Below the pieces are notes generated by a model. That model ran no database searches. It was given only the letters and a program-made list of their open reading frames with translations, and was not told the origin of the DNA. The position numbers were made by a program, and so were the translations under genes. This document shows, piece by piece, positions 37,186 through 48,482 of a stretch of DNA of 64,000 bases (position 1 is the stretch's first letter; every line of letters starts with the position of its first letter). The stretch comes from Amoeboaphelidium protococcarum (taxonomy: Eukaryota; Aphelidiomycota; Aphelidea): assembly GCA_023515745.1 (NCBI GenBank), contig JALECJ010000257.1, forward strand, positions 312,687 through 376,686. The letters run 5' to 3'.

Positions 37186-38985
37186 TCAATCCATTTAAAG
37201 ATACTCTTCATAACGAGAAGTAAATGGCCACCAACTGTAACTGAATAGAGAGAGATTATAGTCAAATCTCCAATCCACCCGCTAAAATGGTCGGTATGCA
37301 ATATCTTTAGGCACAGAGTAGCCATCAGAGTTCCTACAGAATGGTCTACTGTTAGGCGTCTACACTTTACTACCGCTGTTGTTAGTACTGATAAATTGAT
37401 CTTTAATCAACTACCAAGCATCGAGTCTAGTTTAATGTACAATCTTTCTATTCTGAATAATGTCTTTGAACAGATGCACACTTGGCCTCTCCTCTCTACC
37501 AAATCCAGCGTCTACACTCTCATTACGCAAAACTTTATACAGACCAAACTTTGGGCAGTAGCCATCAGCCCATTCGATATTGTCACTCAGAGTCCAATGA
37601 TGGTATCCAACAATTGGCACACCCTCATCCAGCAACCGGCGTAACACAAGCAGATGTTCAATGAGATAAGCAGGGCGCAAAATATCAGTATCATCGCTTA
37701 TACCGTTCTCAGTTATCATGATCGGCAAATTGCGCCCCATAGCAACATTGTACTCCTAGTGGACAGTCTAGATTATTTTGTAAAATCCGTACGGAGATAT
37801 GGCACGCCCAGCTTCAGAGTACTCGACACCATTTCTGATTGTCAATCCTAAGGGACCAACAAACTCTTTTCCATAATAGTTGATGCCAATAAAATCAAGT
37901 TCTGTGGCAATTAGGTCCATAAAGTGCCGATTCATTATAAAGTCCATAAAATTGCGTAGAGGAGTAGATATCATTTTAGGTTAGATAGCGACATAGTACG
38001 CCATATTCTTTGCGATACCAACCACAGCAGGTCGACTACCAGAAGTTGTATGCTCGCCAATTTCGTCATCAAAATGGTGAATCAGCTCATACGCCATAGA
38101 ATGTGCCTTGGCCATATTACGTATAGCTTTAACAACATTACCTTCATACTTGCCAAATTTCCAATACGCATTCGGATCCACGCCTTTATTAATTCTACCA
38201 GGCCACATTCCGATTCCATAGACAGCATTGGCAAACCATGCAGGTTCATTCAGTACAACATATCGATCAACTACGTGCTTCACATGCGGAACAACATCGT
38301 GCACAAACGCCGCAAAGTAGTCAGGCATCTTATCACTGGTCCATCCTTTGTTAGCCAACTGATCACTCCACTTCGGGAGAGAGTGATGAAAAAATGTGAG
38401 CATAACATTGATACCATGCTGCTTGATCTAGTTGATGATTTTGACATATCTTCGCAAAGCTTTAACATCTTACACGCCCTCCCGGCAAGGATACTTCTTG
38501 CTAAGCCAAGATTTATTACTGAAATCAGAGTCAGGAGCGTAATGATGGGATGACTGGGATGATGATTATTTCTCTTGGACGTAGCCATACCTGTTGCAAT
38601 TCAATGAGCCAGGCATATGAGGTACAACGCGGCCCCAATCGATACCAACACGAACTGAATTAACGCCAAGATCCTTCATCAAACCAATCTCCACCTCAGG
38701 CCTAGTCCAGAACTGCAGACGCTTCTCCGGATGGGGTACATTGTAGAAATGAGGTATCTTGCTTTCATTCGCTGGACGCGTCCACTCCATCCACAGATCA
38801 TCAGCTTCATCCTCAACGTGAGCAGGTGCACTGGCAATACCAAAATCAAAGTCTTGAGGGAAAGTAGCGATCACCTTTTTACTGTAGAAGATGCTCTTGA
38901 ACAGATGATCACACTTTAAGAACACCTGGACACTAATCCACACACAGAGTAATATAATGAAAACAGATTGAAAAGACAGCGCCAT
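37186..38985 (-). CDS. Glycoside hydrolase family 1 protein resembling SFR2, with N-terminal membrane anchor
   Basis: 599 residues from ATG 38985 to TGA 37186 in one frame. One N-terminal hydrophobic helix (VFIILLCVWISVQVFL) is followed by the GH1 barrel. FDFGIASAPAHVEDEADDLW and FYNVPHPEKRLQFW with VGIDWGRVVP closely resemble plant SENSITIVE TO FREEZING 2. The acid/base Glu is in VVLNEPAWF (about E247) and the nucleophile in MITENGISD (about E426). A Ser/Gln-rich insert (QEKQSSSQSSHHY) is present. SFR2 is a galactolipid galactosyltransferase of the chloroplast envelope. In a non-photosynthetic host it may act on another galacto- or glucolipid. Function is inferred. Confidence 0.88.
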
Positions 38986-39433
38986 TCAATATACTGAATT
39001 ATTCTAATGCGATATTATGATTAGGACTATTAATGGAAACCAATGGGAAATATATAAATTCTATTCAAGGAGATTATGAGAACGATGATTTGCTAATCAG
39101 CATTCGCTAAGCCTCAGATTGAAATGAAAGCACATTGTTCTCTAATTGAATTTAATCAAAATAAGCAGAATCTAATTCAACGATGTATATCCACTTTATA
39201 CTATTTTTGGCAAGTACTCAACATCTCGTAAACGTAATGAAAATATTTCTCAAGTTGAACGTTGAGACTCTGTAGACGAGACGTATTCACCTTTAAAGTA
39301 GTGTGAGTTGCTTTTCTCCTTAATTTTTTTCTGCGTTCCGCCTGCCATCTTTGTTTAGATTTTCTACAGTAGAATTGTATTTTTTGAATCAAACCTAATT
39401 TAGAATCAAAAGTACATTAGAATATAGTAGAAA
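38986..39433. other. Gap with short minus-strand frames
   Basis: Two overlapping minus-strand frames around 39200-39390 (one from an ATG at about 39350 reading MAGGTQKKIKEKSNSHYFK) are protein-like but very short and end quickly in TGA. A small gene with a missed exon is possible. Nothing is recognised. Confidence 0.25.
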
Positions 39434-39943
39434 ATGTCTTATTAGAATAGAGTTCCTCCGTATAATGATCCCCCTGAATTCCAAGGATTGAGTTAGTAAT
39501 AGGATGATGATGTAGAAGCACAGTCGCCTTAAAAATAATACGACTCTCTTAATCAGTAATAGTAATAATAATAACAGCCTGTAACATCTAAATATGAGAC
39601 TGCCTTACCGATTAGAATAGATATTGAAGCTGCATTGTGTTATGCGCTTGGTGTGTTTACTGGGATTCTATTTCTAGTCTTTGAATACAAGAATGCATAT
39701 GTGAGATTTCATGCATATTAGTCGAGTCTGGTTTTTGTCACTATGCTGCTATTTCATCTCATATTCACTCTAGCCTCATTAAGTTTTACATGGCTATTAT
39801 ATCTCGTGGATGTGGGTCTCATAGTATGGTTAATGTATAAGGCTTATATCAATGGTTAGACTCTGGTTAGATACAGATTGCCATTCTTTGGTGAATTGGC
39901 TGATCGCTGGACCGAGAGTGATTATGGAGTTACATTGGATTGA
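39434..39943 (+). CDS. Tic20/DUF4870-like small membrane protein
   Basis: 169 residues from ATG 39434 to TGA 39941. A polar Gln-rich N-terminus, largely encoded by TAA/TAG codons, precedes three to four hydrophobic helices. They include ALCYALGVFTGILFLVFEYK followed by AYVRFHAYQSSLVFVTMLLF and YLVDVGLIVWLMYKAY. The VRFHAYQS motif after the first helix pair is typical of DUF4870/UPF0132 and Tic20-like proteins, whose role outside plastids is unknown. It ends with a charged tail. Confidence 0.78.
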
Positions 39944-40210
39944 TGAGTTCTATTGACGATCCTACTTTTTTTAAATATTGTGAGGTAATAAAGTTTCTGC
40001 TTTCTAAAAAGAATAATTACTTTAACCTTTGGTACCATTTTGGATAAAAATGTATAATACATACAGTTTGCCCCAGTGATAACGTTTAAACTTACCGCGC
40101 TTTGATGGGTTTCTCTCTTTCATTTCACTCGGCGACGCGTTCTGCTTGTTGAAGTTTAACCACCCAGCTTATTCTGTATTTATAGAAACTTCTATCAATT
40201 TGTATACAAT

Positions 40211-40738
40211 ATGACCGGGATAGAGGACATTTAATTGCCTAGAGCATCGCTCATTAAACTGGTAAAGAGAAATCTACCGCCTAATGTATTCCTGAGTAAA
40301 GATGCAGCCACAGCAATTCTGAAAGCAACCACAATGTTCACGACGTATCTCACCGTAACAGCTGCTGACTTGGATGGCAAGAAGCAACTGACCAGTGAGG
40401 ATGTATTCAAGGCTATGGACGATTTAGATATGGAGGAACTGCTGCCTAGATCCATTGAGTTGTTTAAATCATTCCGGAAATTGCAAAAGATGAGAAGAGA
40501 CTCTTGGAGGAGTAACACGCTTAGCAGGAAGATGGAGCAATAATCTTAAAGCCAAGATACTGGCAGTGGAAGCGTCCCTGCTCAAGATGAAGAGAATGTT
40601 GGTTAAAAAGATGCTCTTTCGCAGTAGGCAGATTATGACGATGAGGACATGGATCAGGAGGATGACGAGGATATTGACGATGAAGTTTCTAATGATTCTG
40701 CTTCTGACAATGAAGAAGTTCAGAACGCTGGACAATGA
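40211..40738 (+). CDS. DPB4: Histone-fold subunit of DNA polymerase epsilon / chromatin remodeller (Dpb4/POLE3-like)
   Basis: 175 residues from ATG 40211 to TGA 40736. The histone fold is clear: QLPRASLIKLVKRNLPPNV, LSKDAATAILKATTMFTTYL, then KKQLTSEDVFKAMDDLDMEEL, followed by a very acidic tail (DDEDMDQEDDEDIDDEVS). POLE3/Dpb4 pairs with POLE4/Dpb3 and also serves in ISWI complexes. Between fold and tail the read frame gives KMRRDSWRSNTLSRKMEQ, while the neighbouring frame over 40490-40545 gives the more family-like DEKRLLEEQHAQQEDGA. A pair of compensating frameshifts or a sequence error is therefore possible. Confidence 0.85.
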
Positions 40739-41113
40739 ATACTATGGTCCCGGTACCAAAGTGTATACAAGTGGTTTATTGATTATATCTATTTTTCCTC
40801 CTACGACTCTTAATGGCTCATTAATTAGCGTCCTAATAGTGTAATTGTCTTTGTTTAGATATTTCATCAAGCTTCAATTTTTATAACTGTAACCTTTATC
40901 TTTCTTCTAGATGACTGAAATAATATGGTTGATCAGTGCAACGCAATTCTGTACGCGCTTACTCGGGCCTTTACGGTTCTTCGTTGCAACGGAAACTCAA
41001 CTTGTAACAACTGTGCTGAAGGCATTAGCTACCAAATTTGAGTTCTTAATTTATTATTATAAAAAATATTGAGAACTTCGCGAATCATGATCATCTAAGA
41101 GTTCGTAGTCTTG
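40739..41113. other. Intergenic region without supported gene
   Basis: 375 bp downstream of the Dpb4-like gene. No frame or RNA could be supported. Confidence 0.45.
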
Positions 41114-41409
41114 TCATCTCCAAATTTCGTACAAGCCATCGTGTGATACCTTCTTATGTGATTCAATATTGCTCTTTTGCACAATCTTCCAAAGGACAGC
41201 ATCCGAATCTTCTGCTTCAACAAGTTCGTTATTGATGTGAATAAGATCTACCGAGGGTTTCGTCAAAGGATCGGTAGACAGATTTAGCTACTTAAATTTT
41301 TTTGATAATTAGGACTGATCGTAAGGAGCAACTACGCCCCGTCATCCTCAAACACCTTCTGAAACTAATCATATCTTTTGTGTCAAATCTTTTCTCAACA
41401 TAAAAGCAT
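41114..41409 (-). CDS. Possible small two-exon protein (unknown)
   Basis: Model: exon 1 41400-41409 (ATGCTTTTAT), intron 41332-41399 (68 nt, GTTGAG...GCGTAG), exon 2 41114-41331, giving 75 residues. The exon 2 frame is protein-like (LSKKFKQLNLSTDPLTKP, DLIHINNELVEAEDSDAV, HDGLYEIWR) and ends in TGA. The donor is non-consensus, so the start is uncertain. No family recognised. Confidence 0.35.
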
Positions 41410-41460
41410 TCTGAGGTAAATAAAGTTGTTCGCGGGGTATTCTATATAATCAGAATCAAT

Positions 41461-42702
41461 ATGCTATAAGGACCATCATACTAAAGTGGATAACAATAAA
41501 TAAACATTCGCGTCAATTAGGATCTAGAAAATTATGAAAGTGAAAGTGATGTACATACGGTGTTATCTGTAGAGTCCTTGAACGATGAGAATTTGTAGTA
41601 AGAAGATTCTATGGAAGTAAAGTTGAATACTAACCGCTAATATTTGGATGAGATAGTACATGAATGGGAGTTTATGGGCTCTTCATCCATTGTTCCAGAT
41701 ACTGTACGCGTTATAAAAAAGCCCACTGCGTCACAGTTGCAGCACTTGGTATTAAATCCTTATCTCTATCGCGGCCTGTAATAGATTACGTCTTTGGAAC
41801 ACTTGGCGGAAATAGTCGGCGCTCCATCTACTTGGTTCGGTACTTATACGGAAAATGTAATGAACAATGCACTAATCCGCCGTTATTTAAGAAACTTTGT
41901 AGATTTGGAAGATAACAGTCCTAAGATTGTGGTCCAAAGCGCATTTGATGACTTGGTTAGATATATTGGATTTTAATTGGGTATTTCCGTCACTAGCTCG
42001 TACTCTAGTCCTTTTGTGGTTGGCGCCCTGTTTGCAGATCCCACCTATGATGTCCGTGGTCAATCCGACACTATATTTAAGGGTTTATCAGGTAATCCTC
42101 TTTTAGCGACTGAGACCAAAAGAGCGACTGCTTTTCCCATCTCTAAATTATGGCACCATGGTTCTCGCGGGATATAAACACTTTGCTCTTTATATCGCAC
42201 TGGTTGTCCGACAATACTCTACTCGTAGAAATGCTTTAAAGTATTCGTTGAAAATGATAGCCGAGATGCGATACTTACGTGGCCTTTTAATAGCGGCAAT
42301 GTCAATCAAAGTGACTAGCCATACTCTAGAGAAAGGGCGGCGCGTTCTTATTCTCTCCAGGTCATGACCAGTGTCATAATGCAAGTTATTACAATATGCT
42401 TGCTAGCTGGTGGAGAGGACGATGAAGTCTCTTCCTTGATGCCTGTGGCTGTGGAAGCGACACCTTTGAAGAATATCCAGGCACCCATTACTGGCGCCTT
42501 TACGTTGGAGAAGGAGTAAGGTCGAAAGAGGAAGAGGGAAGACGATGCTTTGTCGAAAAAGTAGGGTCGCTCTGGTTCTCTTAGAAATATAGTTCCTTAA
42601 TACATTTCAGGATATAGAGATGATGGGTAGCCTATTTACACCAAGATACGCGTAATGAATGAGTCGCAGCTTGAAGAACTGGAAAGAATATCAGAAGAGT
42701 GA
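41461..42702 (+). CDS. Crinkler-associated PD-(D/E)XK nuclease-like protein
   Basis: 413 residues from ATG 41461 to TGA 42700 in one frame. After an acidic N-terminus, the middle has HLAEIVGAPSTWFGTYTENV and PKIVVQSAFDDLVRY. A restriction-endonuclease-like core follows: GQSDTIFKG (about D203), LLATETKRATAF (E218-X-K220) and a helix/strand LWHHGSRGIQTL to PTILYSQKCFKVFVEN. The Asp...Glu-X-Lys pattern and following helix are the PD-(D/E)XK fold as seen in fungal Crinkler/RHS-linked proteins. The C-terminal part is basic (GRKRKRED) and Gln-rich. It is the first of three same-strand genes to 45322. The nuclease call is from motif spacing only. Confidence 0.6.
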
Positions 42703-42937
42703 GGTTGTTGACTACAGTTTGTTTATTACGTGGCACCAACCGCAACCAGAGAAAGCTTAAATACAGTTTATTCTGTTTCAGACATGACGCGCCTGTTCGG
42801 CTTCAAACAGATTTTTTTGCACTGCTACAGATCATTGTGACACAATCGATTAAGATAAATTACAACCAATGGCTGAAGAACAATAGCCCGTGAGATAAAC
42901 CTTTGGAATTCCTGGAATTCAAGTTGAAAACGAGAAT

Positions 42938-43516
42938 ATGGCTGCAGATGTTGAAGCAGATCAAGAGATCAATCCGGAACATGCAATTTAAGCTCGCAAT
43001 GATTCAGATTTACTAACCGCCAAGCGTGCCAGAAACGAAGTGGATGATTAGACGACTGTGCGCGCTAGAGTGAGATTATCTCTGGTTGAACAGCAGATGG
43101 TTCCATTGTTGTTTCCCGGTGTTGGTGCTTTAGCTGATGCGCCTCTATGGGCTTAGCAAATTGCAGCTGGTGTCAACCGTTTAGCCATTGATGTTAATCG
43201 TAATTCTGAAATGATGCGCGAGATTGAATACATAATGCTCACTGAAAAGAACAATCGCCGAGGTGACGGCTCTCTGCAGCCATACGTTGAAATACCGCGT
43301 TACGTTAATGGAATCCGTGTCGTTCCCTCCACCCGTCGCTTAATCAGGGAGGAACTTCCAAACTTGATTCCTTTAAATACTCTGGCTGCCGTCAATGCAC
43401 TGACAAGATAATAATTAGATCTGTATTTGGAATTTTATGGTATAGAGGCACCAAACTTGCTACAAGACAAAAAACAGGCTATACTAAACCACATCGGAAG
43501 TTCTGTTATACTTTGA
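42938..43516 (+). CDS. Small protein with SAP-like C-terminus, Crinkler-neighbour type
   Basis: 192 residues from ATG 42938 to TGA 43514. The N-terminal half is helical and polar with AIQARNDSDLLTAKRARNE, followed by AAGVNRLAIDVNRNSEMMRE. The C-terminal block NTLAAVNALTRQQLDLYLEF-YGIEAP and KKQAILNHIG has the helix-extended-helix spacing of SAP-type DNA-binding motifs. Similar small proteins ending in an L...Y.L...RR..L..HIG pattern are common beside nuclease-like genes in fungal genomes. Function unknown. It sits between the PD-(D/E)XK-like and NTPase genes on the same strand. Confidence 0.6.
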
Positions 43517-43672
43517 GTTGAATAAAATATGATTGCATTAAGAATATCATAGAAATATTGTTGCAATGATCTATTCTTCCCTTGAAATTTTCAGACAATT
43601 GATTCCAAAATCCTAGTTAATCTCTCGTTCAAAAAGTCGGTCGGTCCTCTCTTTAATCACAAGTGTGTTTGT

Positions 43673-45322
43673 ATGTCAACGCAGCACAATCGCATGGATA
43701 TACAAAGTGAGGCTAATATAGACGAGGTGCTCCAAGTAGAAAATGTGCCTATGGTTCATCCCTACCCCAAGAGCCAGAGAAATTATTATGTACGTCCAAC
43801 TTATAGGTTGACATTCGCGAAAATATGCGATTTGTTATATGAATCTACCGAAAACATTGATTATTTATCGATATCAGGCACTCCTGGAATTGGCAAGTCG
43901 GTATTCTATATGTATACTTTTCGCAAAATGCGCGATAAATATCCTGATACTACCATAATCATGGCGTCATTCGCAGCTGGCGATATGGAGGAAGCTCTAG
44001 TCTTCCTTCCTCAAACGACAAAGCCGCAGTCGTTGGACTTGGAGCAGCTTGAGAGGGCAGATCGTGATTATCCTGGTGCCTTACATTTGTATGATGGCGC
44101 TCCTAGAAAAATACCCAAAAAGAACAACGCTAAAATGATTGTATTCACGAGTCCTAACGAAGGGTGGTTTAACATTGTCCGGAAGTATTATAACCATTGC
44201 AAATTGTATATGGACGTCTGGAGTTTGAGAGAGCTGAATAATGCCGACAGTTTTCTGCAACTCAATATCGGTTCGGTGGAATTGCAGAAACGGTTCAATA
44301 TCGTTGGAGGTGTCGCGCGACACTGCTTGACTACAGATCGAGAGTTCCGCAATGCTGTTAAGGATATCAATGAGGCTATTGGTAAGTTAACTTCGATCCG
44401 TGAACTCTACATGTGCATAACTGGTGTTTCTGTGCACACTATTGTTTCGCATAGATTATTGCATTTTCGTCCTATAGCTGGCGATTAGACGGATTATGAA
44501 GTGGAATTTGGGTCCAGCCACATCAAAGGGAAACTTGCTTAAAGGTTTCGTGACTTTGTGCGGACAGAACGCGGTGAATTATTCCATGTTTTATAGTTCG
44601 TGCCCAAAGGATCACAAATGCGTGGGTGGTTGTTTGAAAGCTGCGTTCATGATGCATTGTCTGTCGGTGGTGAATTTGAGTTGAAACCACTTTTGGACTC
44701 GGTCTTGCCAAAAACGATAGTAATGAATCCTACTGTGGATCAGTTGATTTTAGAGTTTAACTACTGGTTTGACGGCGGCACATACACCATGCCATCGAAA
44801 GACAATAATGAATTGATCGATTCTTGGTACCTGTCGTCCACGAAAAAGCAACTGATTCTATTCTAAGCCACCGTTTCAGCTCACCATCCGATTAAGGCCC
44901 GTGGAGTTTTGTCTTTACTAAAAGGAAAGTTGGATATGTTAGACTAATTTATGCAGGGCAGCTTGGAGGTCATTTTAGTATTCATCGTACCTAAAAGACT
45001 GGCGGATACTTTTATAGCGCAAGAATTCTAGATGGCGCCTGATTCGGCATTATCTGATTTGAAGTCCCTGTCACTGTCAGACATTGCTGGTATTGGGAAA
45101 ACAAAAGCTGATAGGCTAAAAGAAAGTTGGATGTTTACTGGTGAACAACTGTACGATAATGTGGACCAGAATCCCAATGATGAGCGGATCGAATCCGTCA
45201 AGAAATGCTGCGTGAAATCTTATGAGCTTGAACCAGTTTTAGAAAAGATCTGCCGCATTGATCAATTTGTCTTGGGATTGGACACGAAATAAACTTTATC
45301 TACTCTAAGCTTTCATCTTTGA
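43673..45322 (+). CDS. Crinkler/RHS-type NTPase-nuclease with helix-hairpin-helix tail
   Basis: 549 residues from ATG 43673 to TGA 45320. After VRPTYRLTFAKICDLLY comes a P-loop NTPase with SISGTPGIGKSVFYMY (Walker A at 69-76) and a Walker-B-like AKMIVFTSPNEGW with downstream helices. The C-terminal region has ELIDSWYL (D383) and LILFQATVSAHHPIK (Q398), the restriction-endonuclease-like arrangement of Crinkler and trypanosome RHS proteins, then LVFIVPKRLADTF. A final SDIAGIGKTKADRLKES (about 469-485) resembles a helix-hairpin-helix DNA-binding motif. No secretion signal or LFLAK header is present. Related proteins are thought to derive from transposon-linked nucleases. The role here is unknown. 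Confidence 0.78.
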
Positions 45323-45376
45323 CTCATCATCTTTGTGATTGTACCTTGCCCTTTACGCGTTTCACCATTACATGTT

Positions 45377-45560
45377 TCATCTTAATCCTTAATTGAAGCA
45401 TTCCAGCTCTTCAATTTCATTTAAACACTGTAAGAACGTTTCAAGAGGACGATAGTCACCAAGCAGACGAGGCTCAGCTCCATAAAGCATCTAGAACTGA
45501 GAATAATGGGTGCCGGTAACATCATGTGTATGTGCGCGATACCTTAAACAGTTCAATCCA
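45377..45560 (-). pseudogene. Remnant of a retroelement integrase C-terminus
   Basis: The minus-strand frame ending at TGA 45377 reads HTHDVTGTHYSQFQMLYGAE-like residues followed by PRLLGDYRPLE. This is the pattern of the conserved H..TG.SPF.L.YG.EPRLP stretch at the end of retrotransposon integrases. Upstream the frame is broken within about 60 bp and only a YALSIAQCSYN-like piece appears in another frame. Short and degraded. Confidence 0.4.
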
Positions 45561-45825
45561 AATATTTATCTCATCTTTCCGATTATCCAACGTGAATGTT
45601 GTAACTGCATTATGCAATGGAAAGTGCATACTTTCGTAAAATGTCGATGGACGATCAAAACTCAGTCTCTCAGGTGCTTGCTTCACTTCTTTTTTCTCTT
45701 TCGCACGGTGTTCTCAATTTGTTTAGCTTGAACGATATTGAATCATTCACTCTGTGCATAATAAAAAAATTATATTTTCGAAATTTAATAAAAAGCCATT
45801 TGGATTATTACTGCACTAAATTGCA

Positions 45826-48294
45826 ATGAAGCTTCCTATAGTTGTAATTGATAGAGTGATTTTACCTGGTGGCACTATTAGGCTGTCGGTGAGCGATGAC
45901 GTGTCAGCTATCGATGGTCTAGACAGTATAGTTATTGGGTTTCGTCGCATGTCTGGTGGAGAGATTAATTAAGTGGGAGTTTTGGCCAAGATTATAGGGA
46001 CCGTGTCGTTGAATGAAAAGATGTTTATCATGGCTAGAGCTGCCCAGAGAGTCAGAATTTTGAATACTGATGGTGATTCCGTTGCCGAGGTTGAACTACT
46101 AAAAGTCGCTGAAGCAGAATCGGCTCAATTTGCTGACAGATTAAATTAGATCCGCTAGTCTATTTTGGACATGTTCCGCGGCACCAATTATTATGGTCTT
46201 CTTAAGTAGCTGTAGACTCTAGATATCTGTGATTAATTTGTAAACTTGTTGGGTGATGGTGTCGATAATACAGTTCGGCTGTCAATGCTGAATTCTTTAA
46301 AGATTGAGGATCGTCTGACACTTTTTGAGAATATTATTGAATCACATGGCTCAAAGTTTCCTCTAAGAAATACTCAGAATTAACGGGCTATTATAGATTC
46401 TAAACTTGGGTAATCTGGATAAAGGTAGAATGGGAGGCGAAACTTTAGTAAAAGCGATAGTGGTGACGATAGTATGGATGATTAGGACGAATTACGTCAA
46501 TTGATAAAGAGAATTTAGGATGCCTAATTACCTGAACCTGTTAACTCTCAAGTTATGAAGGAGTTTAAGCGAATGAGTAAAATGTAGAATGTTCAGGCAG
46601 AGTTTTCAGTATTACGAACGTGGATTGAGACTGTTTTGGATCTACCGTGGAATCAAGATAAAGATGATAATTTGCAAGATATTGATATTGCTGCTGCATA
46701 AAAAGTATTGGACCGTGATCATTATGGATTAGATTAGGTGAAGAGGCGAATTCTAGAGTATTTAGCTGTTCGAAAGTTGAATAAATCTGTGAAAGGTCCT
46801 ATTATCTGTCTTGTTGGATCACCCGGTGTCGGAAAGACTTCACTCGGTAAAAGTATCGCTGCGGCTCTTAATCGCAAATTTCATCGAATTTCACTTGGTG
46901 GTGTGCGTGATGTTGCCGAGATAAAAGGACACAGGCGAACGTACGTCGGAGCTCTTCCTGGTCTCATTATACAGGCATTGAAGTAGTGCAAGTCTAAAAA
47001 TCCAGTTATTCTACTGGACGAAATTGAAAAAATGGGTCGAGATGCTTTCCGAGGTGATCCAATTAGTGCCATGCTGGAAGTTTTGGATTACGAGCAGAAT
47101 AATACGTTTACTGACTTGTATCTTGGACTTCCATTTGATTTGAGCCAGGTTATCTTTATCTGCACTGCTAATACTTTAGATACTGTACCCGCTCCACTTC
47201 TTGATCGTATGGAAGTTGTACGTATAGCTGGATACACTCTGGACGAAAAGTTGCACATTGCTCAACAGTACTTGCTTCCAAAGTAATTGCAAGCTAATGG
47301 ATTGTTAAAAGAAGATGTTGAAATGTCACAATCTACATTACAGGATTTGTGTGTGAATTACACGGCAGAAGCTGGTGTGAGGAACTTGGAGCGAAAGATT
47401 GCAGCTATCTGTCGTCATGTAGCAATGAAAAAGGCCGGTAGTGGTAGCAATATAGATTCGAAATTTGCTTCTATCAATATCACGCCGTAAATGCTGATTG
47501 ATATTCTCGGTCCGGGTAGAGCTGAATAGGATATAAGTAGTCGATTGTAAGTGGCTGGTGTATCTGCTGGTCTAGCTTATACCTCGGATGGATCAGGTGC
47601 ACTGTTATTTATTGAGTGCACTGCTTACCGGTCGAGTGGCCCTTCTGCTCAGCTTCTTCTTACTGGAAAACTTGGAGATGTGATGAAGGAATCTGCTCAG
47701 GCTGCACTATCCTGGGTTAGATCCAATATCAATTCTATTAGATTAAGCGAATTGTTTTCTTCAATCGCCCACAGTCGCAGCTCTCTGTTGAGCCTACCAT
47801 AGCCGGATCATGTTGATATAGAACCGTTGCATTAGGCTAACCCGCAGGGAAGCAATAGATCTGGTCAGTTTAAATATCCTTTGGATGTGCATATACATTT
47901 TCTTGCGGCCGCAGTGTCTAAGGACGGTCCTAGTGCAGGAGTCGCAATTGCGGTCGCTCTGGTTTCCCTCTTCTCTGGACGTGTATGCCGTCCTGACACA
48001 GCCATGACTGGGGAGATCACATTACATGGTCAAGTGCTACCCGTTGGTGGAATCAAGGAAAAGCTTATAGCTGCGCATCGCTGTGGAGTAAAAAGGGTTA
48101 TCATTCCAGATTAGAATAGTCGTGATGTTGTACATGAAGTTCCCGACCGTGTCAAAGCTGGACTGGACATTATATATGCAAAGTCAATTTTTGATGTAAT
48201 CAAAGCTGCCTTCCCTGGATCAGATTCTCCTGTGATTATGAACGATACCTCTGATCAGTCATCATAGACTTTCCTATAGCGTAGTAAATTGTGA
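45826..48294 (+). CDS. LONP2: Peroxisomal Lon protease (LONP2-like) with C-terminal SKL
   Basis: 822 residues in one frame from ATG 45826 to TGA 48292. A reduced N-domain ([20 protein letters not shown]) is followed by a helical linker, the AAA+ module with [15 protein letters not shown] (Walker A, about 331-338), [10 protein letters not shown] (Walker B), and the protease domain. Catalytic Ser is in [13 protein letters not shown] (about S703) and Lys in [12 protein letters not shown] (about K744). The last residues are TFLQRSKL, a canonical PTS1, and there is no mitochondrial presequence, so it is the peroxisomal Lon. It performs matrix protein quality control. The SKL is only in frame when TAG at 48276-48278 is read as Gln. 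Confidence 0.96.
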
Positions 48295-48482
48295 ATTGTT
48301 TGAGTATATGGAATACATTGATTACCGTAAATTCTCATTTATTGTGGGTTGCATACCGACGTTGATCATTTTAAGGGGCTCCGATGAATGGAATCTTCAC
48401 TCATGTTCATTAAATACTTTTATCTTCAATCAGTACAGTTTAAATTACTCGGCCTCTCATAGATATCAATTTAGAATAGTCA

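Noticed and set aside
39201-39392. A 63-codon basic minus-strand frame as a gene
   Set aside because: Two frames compete, neither has a recognisable domain or good start, so it is mentioned only as a gap note.
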